Notes under the pieces: generated by a model
What the model was told of the DNA's origin: nothing
The model's input: the letters and a program-made list of their open reading frames with translations, nothing else
The model's database searches: none
Assembly (NCBI RefSeq): GCF_026168515.1
Contig: NZ_CP093443.1
Location: 2,914,001-2,978,000, forward strand
Reading direction: 5' to 3'
Length of the DNA stretch: 64,000 bases
Source: Brevibacterium spongiae
GTDB taxonomy: Bacteria; Actinomycetota; Actinomycetes; Actinomycetales; Brevibacteriaceae
Shown here: in pieces, positions 9,096-19,047 of the stretch
Layout of the letters: each line of letters starts with the position of its first letter
Numbering within the stretch: the stretch's first letter is position 1
Position numbers and translations under genes: made by a program

Positions 9096-11258
9096 TCAGA
9101 GCATGCAGGAGACGCAGCCCTCGACCTCCGTGCCCTGCAGTGCGAGCTGCCGGAGCCGGATGTAGTAGATGGTCTTGATGCCCTTGCGCCAGGCGTAGAT
9201 CTGCGCCTTGTTGATATCGCGAGTGGTGGCGGTGTCCATGAAGAACAGCGTCAGCGACAGTCCCTGGTCCACGTGCTTCGTGGCCTCGGCGTAGGTGTCG
9301 ATGATCTTCTCGTAGCCGATCTCGTAGGCGTCCTGGTAGTACTCGAGGTTGTCGTTGTCCATGAAAGGAGCCGGGTAGTAGACGCGCCCGACCTTGCCTT
9401 CCTTGCGGATTTCGATCTTCGAGGCCACCGGGTGGATCGACGAGGTCGAGTTGTTGATGTAGGAGATCGAACCGGTCGGCGGAACGGCCTGCAGGTTCTG
9501 GTTGTAGATGCCGTGCTCGGCGACCTGGGCCTTGAGCTCGCGCCAGTCCTCCTGGGTCGGGATGTGCACACCCGCCTCGTCGAAGAGCTCCTTGACGCGC
9601 GTGGTGCGCGGCTGCCACACCTCATCGGTGTACTTGTCGAAGTATTCGCCGGTGGCGTACTTCGAGCGTTCGAAGCCGGCGAACGTCTCGCCGCGCTCCT
9701 TCGCGATCTCCATCGACGCCCGCACGCAGTGGTAGGCGACCGTGTAGAAGTACATGTTCGTGAAGTCCAGGCCCTCGTCGGAGCCGTAGTAGACGTGCTC
9801 ACGGGCGAGGTAGCCGTGCAGGTTCATCTGGCCCAGGCCGATGGCGTGCGACATGTCGTTGCCGCGTGCGATCGACGGAACGGACTGGATGTCCGAGGTC
9901 TCGGCGACGGCGGTGAGGCCGCGGATCGCGGTCTCGATGGTCTGTCCGAAGTTCTCCGAATCCATCGTCAGCGCGATGTTGAGCGATCCCAGGTTGCAGG
10001 AGATGTCCTTGCCGACCACGTCGTAGCCGAGATCATCGTCGTACTTGCTGGGTTCGGAGACCTGGAGGATCTCCGAGCACAGGTTGGACATGATGATCTT
10101 GCCGTCGATCGGGTTGGCCTTGTTGACCGTGTCCTCGAACATGACGTACGGGTAGCCGGACTCGAACTGGATCTCGGCAAGCGTCTGGAAGAACTCGCGG
10201 GCGTTGATCTTCTTCTTCTTGATCGCTGCGTTGTCGACCAGCTCCGTGTACTTCTCGGTGACGTTGATGTCGGAGAAGGGCACACCGTAGACGCGTTCGA
10301 CGTCGTAGGGGCTGAAGAGGTACATGTCCTCGTTGCGCTTGGCGAGTTCGAAGGTGATGTCGGGGATCACGACGCCCAGAGACAAGGTCTTGATCCGGAT
10401 CTTCTCATCGGCGTTCTCACGCTTGGTGTCGAGGAACTTGTAGATGTCGGGGTGGTGGGCGTGCAGGTACACGGCACCGGCACCCTGACGGGCTCCCAGC
10501 TGGTTGGCGTAGGAGAAGGAGTCTTCGAGCAGCTTCATGACCGGGATGACACCGGAGGACTGGTTCTCGATCTTCTTGATCGGGGCACCGGACTCACGGA
10601 TGTTCGTCAGCGCGAAGGCCACACCGCCGCCGCGCTTGGACAGCTGCAGAGCCGAGTTGATGGACCGGCCGATCGACTCCATGTTGTCTTCGATACGCAG
10701 CAGGAAGCACGAGACGAGCTCACCGCGCTGGCGCTTTCCGGCGTTGAGGAAGGTCGGAGTGGCCGGCTGGAAGCGACCGCTGATGATCTCGTCGACGAGC
10801 TGAGTCGCCAGCGTCTCATCGCCGCGGGCGAGGAATAGAGCGACCATGACTACGCGATCCTCGAAGCGCTCGAGGTAGCGCTTGCCGTCGAAGGTCTTCA
10901 GCGTGTACGAGGTGTAGAACTTGAAGGCGCCGAGGAACGTCTGGAAGCGGAACTTGTGGTCATACGCCCGCTTCGACAGCGTCTCGATGAAGTCGAAGGA
11001 ATACTGCTCGAGGACTTCGGGCTCGTAGTAGTCCTTCTCAACGAGGTAGTCCAGCTTCTCCTTGAGGTCATGGAAGAAGACTGTGTTGTTATTCACGTGC
11101 TGCAGGAAGTACTGCCGGGCAGCCTGCTTGTCACGTTCGAACTGAATCCGTCCGTCTTCGTCGTACAGATTCAGCATGGCGTTGAGCGCATGGTAGTCCA
11201 GATCCGTCTCTTCGCGGATGATGTCCTCTACATTGCGGTCTTCAGCGAGCTCGCGCAC
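9096..11258 (-). CDS. nrdE: Ribonucleotide reductase class Ib, alpha subunit
   Basis: Catalytic subunit reducing ribonucleoside diphosphates to deoxyribonucleotides. The protein closely follows actinobacterial Nrd[20 protein letters not shown] near the start, [14 protein letters not shown] with an active-site Cys, [17 protein letters not shown] near the radical path, and the C-terminal CVSCML whose cysteines are recharged by NrdH. I prefer the GTG at 11258 (720 residues, overlapping nrdI by 31 bases) because the longer frame to 11342 only adds Pro/Arg-rich residues read across nrdI. The exact start is uncertain. Confidence 0.95.
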   Translation of the reverse strand: MRELAEDRNVEDIIREETDLDYHALNAMLNLYDEDGRIQFERDKQAARQYFLQHVNNNTVFFHDLKEKLDYLVEKDYYEPEVLEQYSFDFIETLSKRAYDHKFRFQTFLGAFKFYTSYTLKTFDGKRYLERFEDRVVMVALFLARGDETLATQLVDEIISGRFQPATPTFLNAGKRQRGELVSCFLLRIEDNMESIGRSINSALQLSKRGGGVAFALTNIRESGAPIKKIENQSSGVIPVMKLLEDSFSYANQLGARQGAGAVYLHAHHPDIYKFLDTKRENADEKIRIKTLSLGVVIPDITFELAKRNEDMYLFSPYDVERVYGVPFSDINVTEKYTELVDNAAIKKKKINAREFFQTLAEIQFESGYPYVMFEDTVNKANPIDGKIIMSNLCSEILQVSEPSKYDDDLGYDVVGKDISCNLGSLNIALTMDSENFGQTIETAIRGLTAVAETSDIQSVPSIARGNDMSHAIGLGQMNLHGYLAREHVYYGSDEGLDFTNMYFYTVAYHCVRASMEIAKERGETFAGFERSKYATGEYFDKYTDEVWQPRTTRVKELFDEAGVHIPTQEDWRELKAQVAEHGIYNQNLQAVPPTGSISYINNSTSSIHPVASKIEIRKEGKVGRVYYPAPFMDNDNLEYYQDAYEIGYEKIIDTYAEATKHVDQGLSLTLFFMDTATTRDINKAQIYAWRKGIKTIYYIRLRQLALQGTEVEGCVSCML

Positions 11259-11641
11259 AGTTTGTCCAATCCTAGATTCACAGCGTCGACATCCTCCGGG
11301 GTGCCCAGGAGTTCGACTCGGTACATGAGGGGTACTTGACATTTGGCGGCGACCTTCTTGGCCGCGCGACAGTAATCTTCGCCGAAGTTCGTGTTTCCGG
11401 CTCCGATGACGCCGATGAGGTGGCGCCTGTTCTCTTCGATATTGAGGAATTTGATGACCTGTTTGGGGACGGCTCCTTGATTGCGGCCGGCCCCGTAGGT
11501 CGGAGTCATGAGGACGAACGGTTCATCGACTCTCAGTGTCTCCTGCTTCGTCAGCACCGGTATCCGGCGACCCGGATGGCGCAGCTTGCCGACGAAGCGG
11601 TGTGTGAACTCTGAGCTACTGGAGTAGTAGACGAGAAGCAT
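11228..11641 (-). CDS. nrdI: NrdI flavodoxin-like protein
   Basis: Flavodoxin-like FMN protein that supplies oxidant to assemble the Mn(III)2-tyrosyl cofactor of NrdF. The 137-residue protein begins [20 protein letters not shown], with the FMN-phosphate loop SSSSEFT, and contains MTPTYGAG and [15 protein letters not shown], typical of the family. The ATG at 11641 lies one base after the nrdH stop (TGAAATG); the longer frame upstream is a shadow of nrdH. Confidence 0.95.
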   Translation of the reverse strand: MLLVYYSSSSEFTHRFVGKLRHPGRRIPVLTKQETLRVDEPFVLMTPTYGAGRNQGAVPKQVIKFLNIEENRRHLIGVIGAGNTNFGEDYCRAAKKVAAKCQVPLMYRVELLGTPEDVDAVNLGLDKLCASSLKTAM

Positions 11642-11642
11642 T

Positions 11643-11888
11643 TCAGGCCACGACGGAAGCGTTCTGCTCGCCGGTGAGGGTGGCGATCTTGTCCGGTCGG
11701 AATCCCGACCAGTGATCGTTGTCGGTGACAACGACGGGGGCCTGCATGTAGCCCATGGCCTTGACGACGTCGAGAGCGTTCTCATCGACGCTGAGATCGA
11801 CCGACTTGTACTTCAGGCCCTTGGCGTCGAGCGCGCGGTAGGTTGCATTGCACTGGACGCAAGCTGGCTTGGTGTACACGGTGATCAT
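11643..11888 (-). CDS. nrdH: NrdH redoxin
   Basis: Glutaredoxin-like, thioredoxin-reductase-fed electron donor for NrdE. The 81-residue protein has the redox motif in [10 protein letters not shown] (CVQC), GYMQAPVVV with the cis-Pro, and WSGFRPDKI, the NrdH signature. The ATG at 11888 follows AAGGAG by six bases; the longer frame to 11999 has no support. It is the first gene of nrdHIE and lies about 110 bases downstream of two NrdR-type boxes. Confidence 0.96.
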   Translation of the reverse strand: MITVYTKPACVQCNATYRALDAKGLKYKSVDLSVDENALDVVKAMGYMQAPVVVTDNDHWSGFRPDKIATLTGEQNASVVA

Positions 11889-11996
11889 GACGACTCCTTC
11901 ATTCTGCCTTGCGGCTCCGCGTTCTGTGTGATGCGGCCGACCCTCTCGATCCCGCGAATCATGATGAAAATCACGAGGCGCTGGCTCAGGGGTGAC

Positions 11997-12011
11997 CACT
12001 AGATGTTGTGT
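11997..12011. promoter_or_regulatory. NrdR box 1 upstream of nrdH
   Basis: CACTAGATGTTGTGT on the plus strand, i.e. ACACAACATCTAGTG toward nrdH, matches the partly palindromic boxes bound by the ATP/dATP-sensing repressor NrdR, as known from actinobacteria. It lies about 109 bases upstream of the nrdH start. Confidence 0.75.
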
Positions 12012-12027
12012 TCGGGTACGACCTTAC

Positions 12028-12042
12028 CCCTATATCCAGTGT
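12028..12042. promoter_or_regulatory. NrdR box 2 upstream of nrdH
   Basis: CCCTATATCCAGTGT matches box 1 at ten of fifteen positions. Its first base is 31 bp from that of box 1, i.e. about three helical turns, which is the spacing known for paired NrdR sites. The pair supports NrdR control of nrdHIE; the nrdR gene itself is not in the window. Confidence 0.7.
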
Positions 12043-12181
12043 TACACCAGTGTCATTCGAAGCTTCCACACCCTGTGTCCTCACCGTCCACATTCGTCCA
12101 CAGGCTGTGAACAACACCCTTGTAGTTCGATCACCAGCGCGGACACTGGGAACAGTCATCGACGAGGCATTTCTCGGCCCA

Positions 12182-12214
12182 TTTTCCACCTCCGTTATCC
12201 ACCGCTTTCCACAG
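12182..12214 (+). promoter_or_regulatory. Cluster of DnaA-box-like sequences
   Basis: Three direct copies of a TTNTCCACA-like word follow closely: TTTTCCACC (12182-12190), TTATCCACC (12195-12203) and TTTCCACAG (12206-12214). Each has one to three differences from TTATCCACA. More TCCACA words lie upstream (about 12085-12110). DnaA is known to act at nrd promoters in other bacteria; binding here is an inference. Confidence 0.4.
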
Positions 12215-12485
12215 GAAAAATTTTTGCCTGTGGGTGTGTCGGGACCATTCATGCTCCGCACATCGCCTCCTCTCGTTTCACTTCGACCGCGGCCCTTCCT
12301 TCCGCGGTCCCATCGACGCTACAGCTCGGTCCTGACATGAGAATCGCCTGAGTCCTGAGCCCAGCCCCCGCAAGACCGCCGGGATGACGACGTGTGTCAG
12401 CTCTGCAACGACTTCGGCTGTCGCTGTGTCAGTCCCAGCCAATATGCTGGAGACCACACCGAAACGAATCGAGAGGCCCACGACT

Positions 12486-13481
<996 letters not shown>

Positions 13482-13493
13482 TCGGCCGCACCG

Positions 13494-14378
13494 ATGACTG
13501 TCCTGCTCAATCGCATCAAGGCGCGGATGACCATCCATGCCCACCGGCGGACCCGGCGCCTCCTCGACGGCGACTATTCGTCGGTGTTCCACGGCCACAG
13601 CCTCGACTTCGATGACCTGCGCGACTACATTCCCGGCGACGAGATCCGCGACATCGATTGGAAGGCCACGGCACGGCACACGGAGCCCCTGGTCAAGCGC
13701 TATGTCGCCCACCGTCGGCACATCCTCGGCCTCGTCGTCGACTCGTCCCGGAACTTCGACGCCGTGACGTCAGCCGGTGCGGACAAACGTCACCTGGCGA
13801 TCCTCATGGCCGGGATGGTCGGCTACCTCGCCGTGCGCCACGGCGACGACGTCATGCTCATCCATGGCGATGCCGACCGCACCACCGCCTCACCCCGGAA
13901 GGGCAGCGAAGCCCACCTCGAACATCTTCTGCAGCAGATCCTCGCCGAATCCGGCTCCGACTCCCCCGGCTCGATCAACACCCAGCTGCAGTGGATCACC
14001 AGCCATATCAACCACCGGATGCTGCTCGTCGTCATCTCCGATCAGGGGCCCCTAGGCCCCGAGGAGGAGGCGACGATCCGTCGTCTCCGCGCCCAACACG
14101 AGGTCCTGTGGATCACGATCACCGATGCGGATCTCGCGGGCCTGCCAGCCGCCTCGGCGCCGTTCGACGTCGCCCGACCCGACCACGGCCTGCCCACCTC
14201 CGTGATGTCGCGACCCCAGGTGAGACAGGAATTCGCCCTCGCCGAGGCGGCCCGCCGCCAACAGCGCATCGACCTGCTCGCGAAGCTGGGCATCGCCCAC
14301 ACCGAGATCGACCATCCGAAGTCGGCCCTCGGCCGGCTCCACACCCTGCTGCTGAGGCACCGCCGTGGGCCCCGCTGA
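13494..14378 (+). CDS. DUF58 domain protein
   Basis: 294 residues. The DUF58 core is clear near residues 35-60: DFDDLRDYIPGDEIRDIDWKAT in the sequence, followed by VKRYVAHRRHILGLVVDSS, where a VWA-like fold begins. DUF58 proteins accompany MoxR ATPases and VWA proteins across bacteria, and their role is thought to be in assembling or regulating the complex. It starts twelve bases after moxR and its end overlaps the next gene by 14 bases. No signal peptide or strong membrane helix, so it is probably cytosolic. Confidence 0.88.
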   Translation: MTVLLNRIKARMTIHAHRRTRRLLDGDYSSVFHGHSLDFDDLRDYIPGDEIRDIDWKATARHTEPLVKRYVAHRRHILGLVVDSSRNFDAVTSAGADKRHLAILMAGMVGYLAVRHGDDVMLIHGDADRTTASPRKGSEAHLEHLLQQILAESGSDSPGSINTQLQWITSHINHRMLLVVISDQGPLGPEEEATIRRLRAQHEVLWITITDADLAGLPAASAPFDVARPDHGLPTSVMSRPQVRQEFALAEAARRQQRIDLLAKLGIAHTEIDHPKSALGRLHTLLLRHRRGPR

Positions 14379-14817
14379 ACTCGTCGGACCGCTGCAGATC
14401 TCGCCCGCGTGGTACGTTGCGGCGACGTTCGTGCTGCTCATCGTCCTGGGCAACTACTTCGCTCCGCTGTTCCGCCTCGCGGCCGGAGCAACCGGGGCGA
14501 CCGGTCCGCGGATTCCGATCCCCGTGCGCAGCACCTACCTCTCACGCATCGCCGCGGTGGAGTCGGAGCTGAGCGCGGAGACCGCCGATGTCCGTGATTC
14601 GGCCAGGGAGCTGGCGAAGATCGTCCGCGAATTCGCCCATGACGCCTGGGGTGTCAAGGCCGAACACCTCACCTACCGGGACGCCGCGGTCTCGGGCCTC
14701 GACGACCTCGCCGCATGCCTGCTCGGACTCTATGAGGCGGAGTTCGCGGAGACCGAGCCGGTCGGTCTGGACGCCCAGATCGCCGAAGCCAGAAAGCTGG
14801 TGGCCCGATGGTCCTGA
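14365..14817 (+). CDS. Small single-pass membrane protein of the MoxR operon
   Basis: 150 residues, start GTG at 14365 overlapping the DUF58 gene by 14 bases. There is one membrane helix at about residues 16-36 (SPAWYVAATFVLLIVLGNYF), then a mostly helical, acidic cytosolic part. It has no motif I recognise. Position and topology suggest the DUF4381-like subunit that often lies between DUF58 and VWA genes in such operons, but the sequence alone does not prove that. Confidence 0.75.
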   Translation: MGPAELVGPLQISPAWYVAATFVLLIVLGNYFAPLFRLAAGATGATGPRIPIPVRSTYLSRIAAVESELSAETADVRDSARELAKIVREFAHDAWGVKAEHLTYRDAAVSGLDDLAACLLGLYEAEFAETEPVGLDAQIAEARKLVARWS

Positions 14818-15782
14818 TGTTCTGGTGGCTGGCCCTCATCCTGCTCGTCCTCGCGGCCGCAGCGGTCTTCTTCTTCCGCCGGCCCAAGGCCACGGCTTCG
14901 TCGTTGGCGGTGGCGCACAGCGGCCGGATGACGAGTCTGCCGAGCTTCCGCCGGGCCATGCGCACACGGCTGACCATGACCGTCGCCTTCCTCGGCGTCA
15001 TCGTCCTCACCGGAGTCTCCGCGCTGGCCGGCATCGCCCGACCGGCGTGGATCGAGACGGTCAATCCGGAGAAGAAGATGCGCGATGTCATGCTCTGCCT
15101 CGACGTATCGGGGTCCATGCTCGGCTACGACGCCGACCTCCTCGAGGCGTACCAGGAGCTCGTCGACCGGTTCGACGGCGAACGCATCGGCATGACCGTC
15201 TTCAATTCCACGGCGGTCTCCGCGTTCCCGCTCACCGACGACTACGACATGGTGCAGAACTTCCTCGCCGAAGCCGAAGACGGCTTCCGCACCTGGGGTT
15301 CGGAGGGCACCGACTATTCGTGGTCGACCTCGCCGCCGAACATCGGCGGGTCCTCGCTCATCGGCGACGGACTGGTCAGCTGCGTGGACAACTTCGACCG
15401 CCAGGACGAGGAGCGGTCCCGCTCGATCGTCTTCGCCACCGACAATATGCTCGCCGGCGACCCCCTGTTCGAACTCAACGAGGCCGCCGATATCGCCGTC
15501 GACGCGAAGGTCCGCGTCTACACCCTCTCCCCTCCCTCGGTTCTCACGACCACACAGACGAAGGAGCTCGAGTCCGTGTCCGACCGCACCGGAGGCAAAC
15601 AGTTCGACATGGGCTCGGCGTCGACCATCGACCGCATCGTCGAGGAGATCCAGAGCGAGGAGGCCGCGAACACTCCCGGCCGCTCGTACACAGTCGTCCA
15701 TGACATGCCGGCGGTGCCCCTCGGGCTTGCCGTCTTCGGTCTGGCAGGAGTCTTCGTGCTGGCATGGAGGACCAAATCATGA
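14808..15782 (+). CDS. Membrane-anchored VWA domain protein
   Basis: 324 residues. Two N-terminal membrane helices (about 4-22 and 58-78) precede a von Willebrand A domain and one C-terminal helix (about 306-321). The metal-ion-dependent adhesion site reads DVSGSM at 99-104, the canonical DxSxS. This is a BatA-like arrangement, with the VWA domain between membrane helices. It overlaps the preceding gene by ten bases and the next one through an ATGA junction, so the operon is tightly coupled. Confidence 0.9.
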   Translation: MVLMFWWLALILLVLAAAAVFFFRRPKATASSLAVAHSGRMTSLPSFRRAMRTRLTMTVAFLGVIVLTGVSALAGIARPAWIETVNPEKKMRDVMLCLDVSGSMLGYDADLLEAYQELVDRFDGERIGMTVFNSTAVSAFPLTDDYDMVQNFLAEAEDGFRTWGSEGTDYSWSTSPPNIGGSSLIGDGLVSCVDNFDRQDEERSRSIVFATDNMLAGDPLFELNEAADIAVDAKVRVYTLSPPSVLTTTQTKELESVSDRTGGKQFDMGSASTIDRIVEEIQSEEAANTPGRSYTVVHDMPAVPLGLAVFGLAGVFVLAWRTKS

Positions 15783-16966
15783 TCTTCGATCCCGTCTTCA
15801 CCTGGTTCGGTTGGGGCTTCATCGTCCTCGCCCTGCTCACCGTCTGCCTCATCCCCGCCATCCGCGGCGACGGTCCGCGATGGAAATGGTTCGCCCGCAT
15901 GGGCGTCGTCGCGGTTCTCGCTCTCGCGCTGGCCCGGCCCGGCATTCCGATCAAATCCTCGACCGAGGAATACGAAGCCCGCGCCGACGTCTACTTCGTC
16001 GTCGACACGACGACGTCGATGGCGGCCGAGGACTTCGACGGGGACAAGACCCGCCTGTCAGGGGTGAAGAAGGACATGCTCGACCTGGCCGAGCAGTTCC
16101 CCGGCACCCGACTGTCCATCATCACCTTCGCCTCGACCGCTGCGACCGTGATGCCGCTGACGACCGACCATGCGGCGTTCGCCTCCGCCGTCGACGTCCT
16201 CGCCCCGGAGACCTCCCTGAATTCGAAGGGCTCATCCATCACCGAAGCCGGCGACGAACTCGAGAAGCGGATGAGCGCGAACGACGAGGACCGTCCCGAG
16301 AACGAGAACGTCGTCTTCTACTTCGGCGACGGAGAGCAGACCGTGTCGCAGAACCCCGATTCCTGGTCCTCGTTCTCCTCCCGCATCGACAGCGGCGCCG
16401 TCTTCGGCTATGGCACATCTGCCGGCGGGAAGATGCGCGAATCCCAGCCCTTCGGCTACGGATCCGGTGTCGGCAACCCGGGAGGTGCCGATGACGAACC
16501 CGGTCTCGGCGGCGACGGGGATACCCAGGACGAAGGCGGGGCCGGCGATTACATCCGCGACAGTGAGGGAAATCCGGGAGTCTCGAAGATCGACGAGTCC
16601 AACCTCAAGACCCTCGCCTCCGACCTCGGCGTCGACTACCATCACCGCGACGGCAAGGGTGCGATCTCCAGCGTCTACGACGCCCCGAAGTACGATCAGG
16701 CGCTGGTGAAGAAGGACGGACGCGTCACCGTCGACGAATACTTCTGGATCCCGCTCATCCTCGTGTTCGCGTGGATCGCCGTGGAGTTCGTCTTAGGCTT
16801 CCGCGAATACCTCCGCCTCAGGCAGCTCACCCCGCGACCACCTCGCCGAGGCGGCCCACCCGGACCGGGAAGCGTGCCCTACCAGCACGGCGGGGTGCCT
16901 GCCCAACCGGGTGTGCCCCACCGGTCCGGGGCTTCCGAGCCCGGACAGTCGGGAGGCCCTCGATGA
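15779..16966 (+). CDS. VWA domain protein with a modified MIDAS motif
   Basis: 395 residues. Two membrane helices (about 9-27 and 38-53), a VWA domain, a Gly/Asp-rich loop (about 210-265), and a third helix near 325-345 followed by a Pro/Gly-rich tail. The MIDAS motif reads DTTTSM at about 76-81, with Thr where the first Ser usually stands; metal binding is still plausible. I prefer the ATG at 15779: GGAGG at 15766-15770 is eight bases upstream and the ATG overlaps the previous stop as ATGA. An in-frame ATG at 15764 is itself part of that ribosome site. Confidence 0.88.
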   Translation: MIFDPVFTWFGWGFIVLALLTVCLIPAIRGDGPRWKWFARMGVVAVLALALARPGIPIKSSTEEYEARADVYFVVDTTTSMAAEDFDGDKTRLSGVKKDMLDLAEQFPGTRLSIITFASTAATVMPLTTDHAAFASAVDVLAPETSLNSKGSSITEAGDELEKRMSANDEDRPENENVVFYFGDGEQTVSQNPDSWSSFSSRIDSGAVFGYGTSAGGKMRESQPFGYGSGVGNPGGADDEPGLGGDGDTQDEGGAGDYIRDSEGNPGVSKIDESNLKTLASDLGVDYHHRDGKGAISSVYDAPKYDQALVKKDGRVTVDEYFWIPLILVFAWIAVEFVLGFREYLRLRQLTPRPPRRGGPPGPGSVPYQHGGVPAQPGVPHRSGASEPGQSGGPR

Positions 16967-17766
16967 ATCGCCTGACCTCCCTGTGGGCACGGCTGGCGCG
17001 GATGACGAAGATCAATCTCATCCTCGGAACCGTCTTCGCCCTGCTCTTCGGCTATATTGCGATGGCCACATACTTCGGCACCGCGTCCCAGGTCCGCTAC
17101 ACCTCGAACGACTTCCCCGGAGCGAAGAAGGCAGCGACCGCGTTCCTGCGCGTCAGTCCCTTCCAACGCCACATCGGCTACTACAACCGAGGCACCTCCG
17201 AGGCGGCCGTCGGTGACTACGATGCAGCGCAGACCGATCTCGAGGCCGCTTTGGAGATCGCACCGACCTCGGCCGAATGCGCCGTGCGGATCAACCTCTC
17301 CTTTGTCTATGAGAAGCAGGCCGATCAGATCGCGGCGCAGGATCACGACCAGTCTCAGGAACTCTACGACCGTTCCCTGAAGACGCTTGAGGACGCCCCC
17401 GAAGAGTGCCAGCCGAAGAAGAGCGAAGAGAAGCAGAAGAGCGGTCAGGCTAAGGAACGCGTCGAGGACAAGAAGAAGGGCGAACAGGCCAAGGAGGAGG
17501 GAAGCGGCGACGATTCCCAGGACCAGGATTCGAAGGACTCCGATGGCAAGGACGAGGACTCGAAGGACAAATCCGACGACGGCTCCTCCTCCGAAGGCGA
17601 TGACGAGAAGCAGGGTGAGAAGGAACCCGACGACTCCTCAGGCAAATCCGAACGTGAGAAGAAGCGGGAGGAGCTGGAGAAGCGGGGCGAGGACTCCGAT
17701 CGCCAGCAGCAACAGCAGGGCCCCGGAGGCAACGGCGGACGGTCCTCACCGGACAAACCCTGGTGA
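16963..17766 (+). CDS. TPR-like membrane protein with long charged tail
   Basis: 267 residues. An N-terminal membrane helix (about 19-38) leads to a tetratricopeptide-like helical region (about 55-125) containing YYNRGTSEAAVGDYDAAQTD and LEAALEIAPTSAECAVRINL. The last 120 residues are almost only Lys, Glu, Asp, Ser and Gln. This resembles the BatC-type member of MoxR/VWA operons. The start overlaps the previous stop (ATGA) and GGGAGG lies six bases upstream. It is the last gene of the operon; the next gene starts 80 bases later. Confidence 0.85.
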   Translation: MNRLTSLWARLARMTKINLILGTVFALLFGYIAMATYFGTASQVRYTSNDFPGAKKAATAFLRVSPFQRHIGYYNRGTSEAAVGDYDAAQTDLEAALEIAPTSAECAVRINLSFVYEKQADQIAAQDHDQSQELYDRSLKTLEDAPEECQPKKSEEKQKSGQAKERVEDKKKGEQAKEEGSGDDSQDQDSKDSDGKDEDSKDKSDDGSSSEGDDEKQGEKEPDDSSGKSEREKKREELEKRGEDSDRQQQQQGPGGNGGRSSPDKPW

Positions 17767-17846
17767 GTCAGGCACCGGGCGGGTGGTTCGCAGGAACGCG
17801 CTAACCGCCCGCCCGGCAGCTCATCAGCCTGTGACATCATGAGGGC

Positions 17847-18956
17847 ATGAACGCCGAGAACCCCGACTCCTCTGCCCCGTCGACGCCGCGCCTGCGGGCC
17901 GCCCTCGACACCTTCCCGCCCTATATTCCGGGCAAGCCTCCCCGCGAGGTCACCGGGCTGCGGCCGTTCAAACTCTCCTCCAACGAGAACTTCCTCTCCC
18001 CGCTGCCCGAGGTCCTCGACGCGATGGTCGCCCACGCCAAGGACCCCGCCCACTACCCCGACGATGCGGCAGTGGCGCTGCGTGAGGAACTGGCGAAGCG
18101 CCTCGGCGTGGGGCTCGACGAACTCGTCGTCACCACCGGTGCCTCCGAACTCCTCGTCGCCCTGACTCAGATCACCTCCGATGCGACCACCGAGGCGATC
18201 TACCCCTGGCCGTCGTTCGAGATGTACCCGCAGACGACCGGGCTCGCCGGCTCCGCCCGCATCGAAGTGCCGCTGAGCGCGGACGGCCGTCACGACCTCG
18301 ACGCGATGGCCGAGGCGATCACCGACCGCACCACTCTCATCATCCTGTGCTCGCCGAACAACCCGACCGGTCCGGTGCTGCGCGATGCCGAACTCCGCAG
18401 TTTCCTCGACCGGGTGCCCGACCACGTCCTCGTCGCTCTCGACGAAGCCTACTGGGAGTTCGCCACGGCCCCGGAACGGGTGCGCGGCCTCGAGCTGGTC
18501 AAGGACTATGAGAACCTCGTCCTGCTGCGCACCTTCTCCAAAGCTCACGGTCTGGCCGGGCTGCGTGTCGGCTATGCCGTTGCCCACCCGGCGGTCATCA
18601 GCGGTCTGCTCAAGGCCGTCATCCCCTTCGGCGTGACGGATATGAGTCAGGCCGCCGCCCTCGAATCGCTGCGTCACTGGGACGCTGTGCTCGAACGGGC
18701 CGCACAGATCGCCGCGGCGCGGGACGCTTTCGCCGCAGCCCTGCGCGACCAGGGCTGGGACGTGCCCGAGGCGCAGGCGAACTATGTGTGGCTGCCCCTG
18801 GGTGAGAAGTCCGCGGCCTTCGAAGACGCCTGCGTCGAACAGGCAGTGGCGGTGCGTAACCTCGGTGCTGGCGTGCGCATCAGCATCGGCGAGGACGAAG
18901 CCCTGGCCCGAGTCCTCGAGATCGCCGAAAGATTCCGCGCCGAACATTTCTCGTAA
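17847..18956 (+). CDS. PLP aminotransferase, HisC/aromatic aminotransferase type
   Basis: 369 residues, fold type I aminotransferase. Features include KLSSNENFLSPLPEV near the N-terminus, CSPNNPTGPVL (about 170-180), DEAYWEF, and the PLP-binding lysine in TFSKAHGLAGLRVGYA (about 230-245). The sequence fits histidinol-phosphate aminotransferases and the related actinobacterial aromatic aminotransferase Pat; these cannot be separated here. It is not in a his operon. Whether it serves the nearby guanidino genes, for example as an arginine transaminase, is speculative. Start ATG at 17847 has a GAGGG upstream. Confidence 0.85.
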   Translation: MNAENPDSSAPSTPRLRAALDTFPPYIPGKPPREVTGLRPFKLSSNENFLSPLPEVLDAMVAHAKDPAHYPDDAAVALREELAKRLGVGLDELVVTTGASELLVALTQITSDATTEAIYPWPSFEMYPQTTGLAGSARIEVPLSADGRHDLDAMAEAITDRTTLIILCSPNNPTGPVLRDAELRSFLDRVPDHVLVALDEAYWEFATAPERVRGLELVKDYENLVLLRTFSKAHGLAGLRVGYAVAHPAVISGLLKAVIPFGVTDMSQAAALESLRHWDAVLERAAQIAAARDAFAAALRDQGWDVPEAQANYVWLPLGEKSAAFEDACVEQAVAVRNLGAGVRISIGEDEALARVLEIAERFRAEHFS

Positions 18957-18962
18957 CCGTTG

Positions 18963-19018
18963 CTCGCACCGGCCGTCTCGCACCGGCTATCTCGCACCGG
19001 CTATCTCGCGCCGTGACT
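18963..19018 (+). repeat. 14-bp tandem repeats between convergent genes
   Basis: Four 14-base units follow directly: CTCGCACCGGCCGT (18963), CTCGCACCGGCTAT (18977 and 18991) and the diverged CTCGCGCCGTGACT (19005). They fill most of the 91-base gap between the aminotransferase and the pucR-type gene, which converge here. No hairpin of note is formed. Confidence 0.85.
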
Positions 19019-19047
19019 TTCCGTCTCTCGCGCTGACGTGGCTCGGC

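Larger units (their letters stand above)
11889..12485. other. Divergent control region between nrdH and moxR
   Basis: About 600 bases without a credible gene. The nrdH side holds two NrdR-type boxes (listed separately). The centre, 12070-12215, has an unusual concentration of TCCACA-type words, including three DnaA-box-like sequences in direct orientation. The moxR side includes the likely ribosome site GAGAGG at 12469-12474. The short open frames in this interval have no ribosome sites and no family-like sequence. Confidence 0.6.

Noticed and set aside
18963..19018. Short CRISPR or binding-site array
   Set aside because: 14-bp units without spacers in a convergent gap; simple tandem duplication is sufficient.
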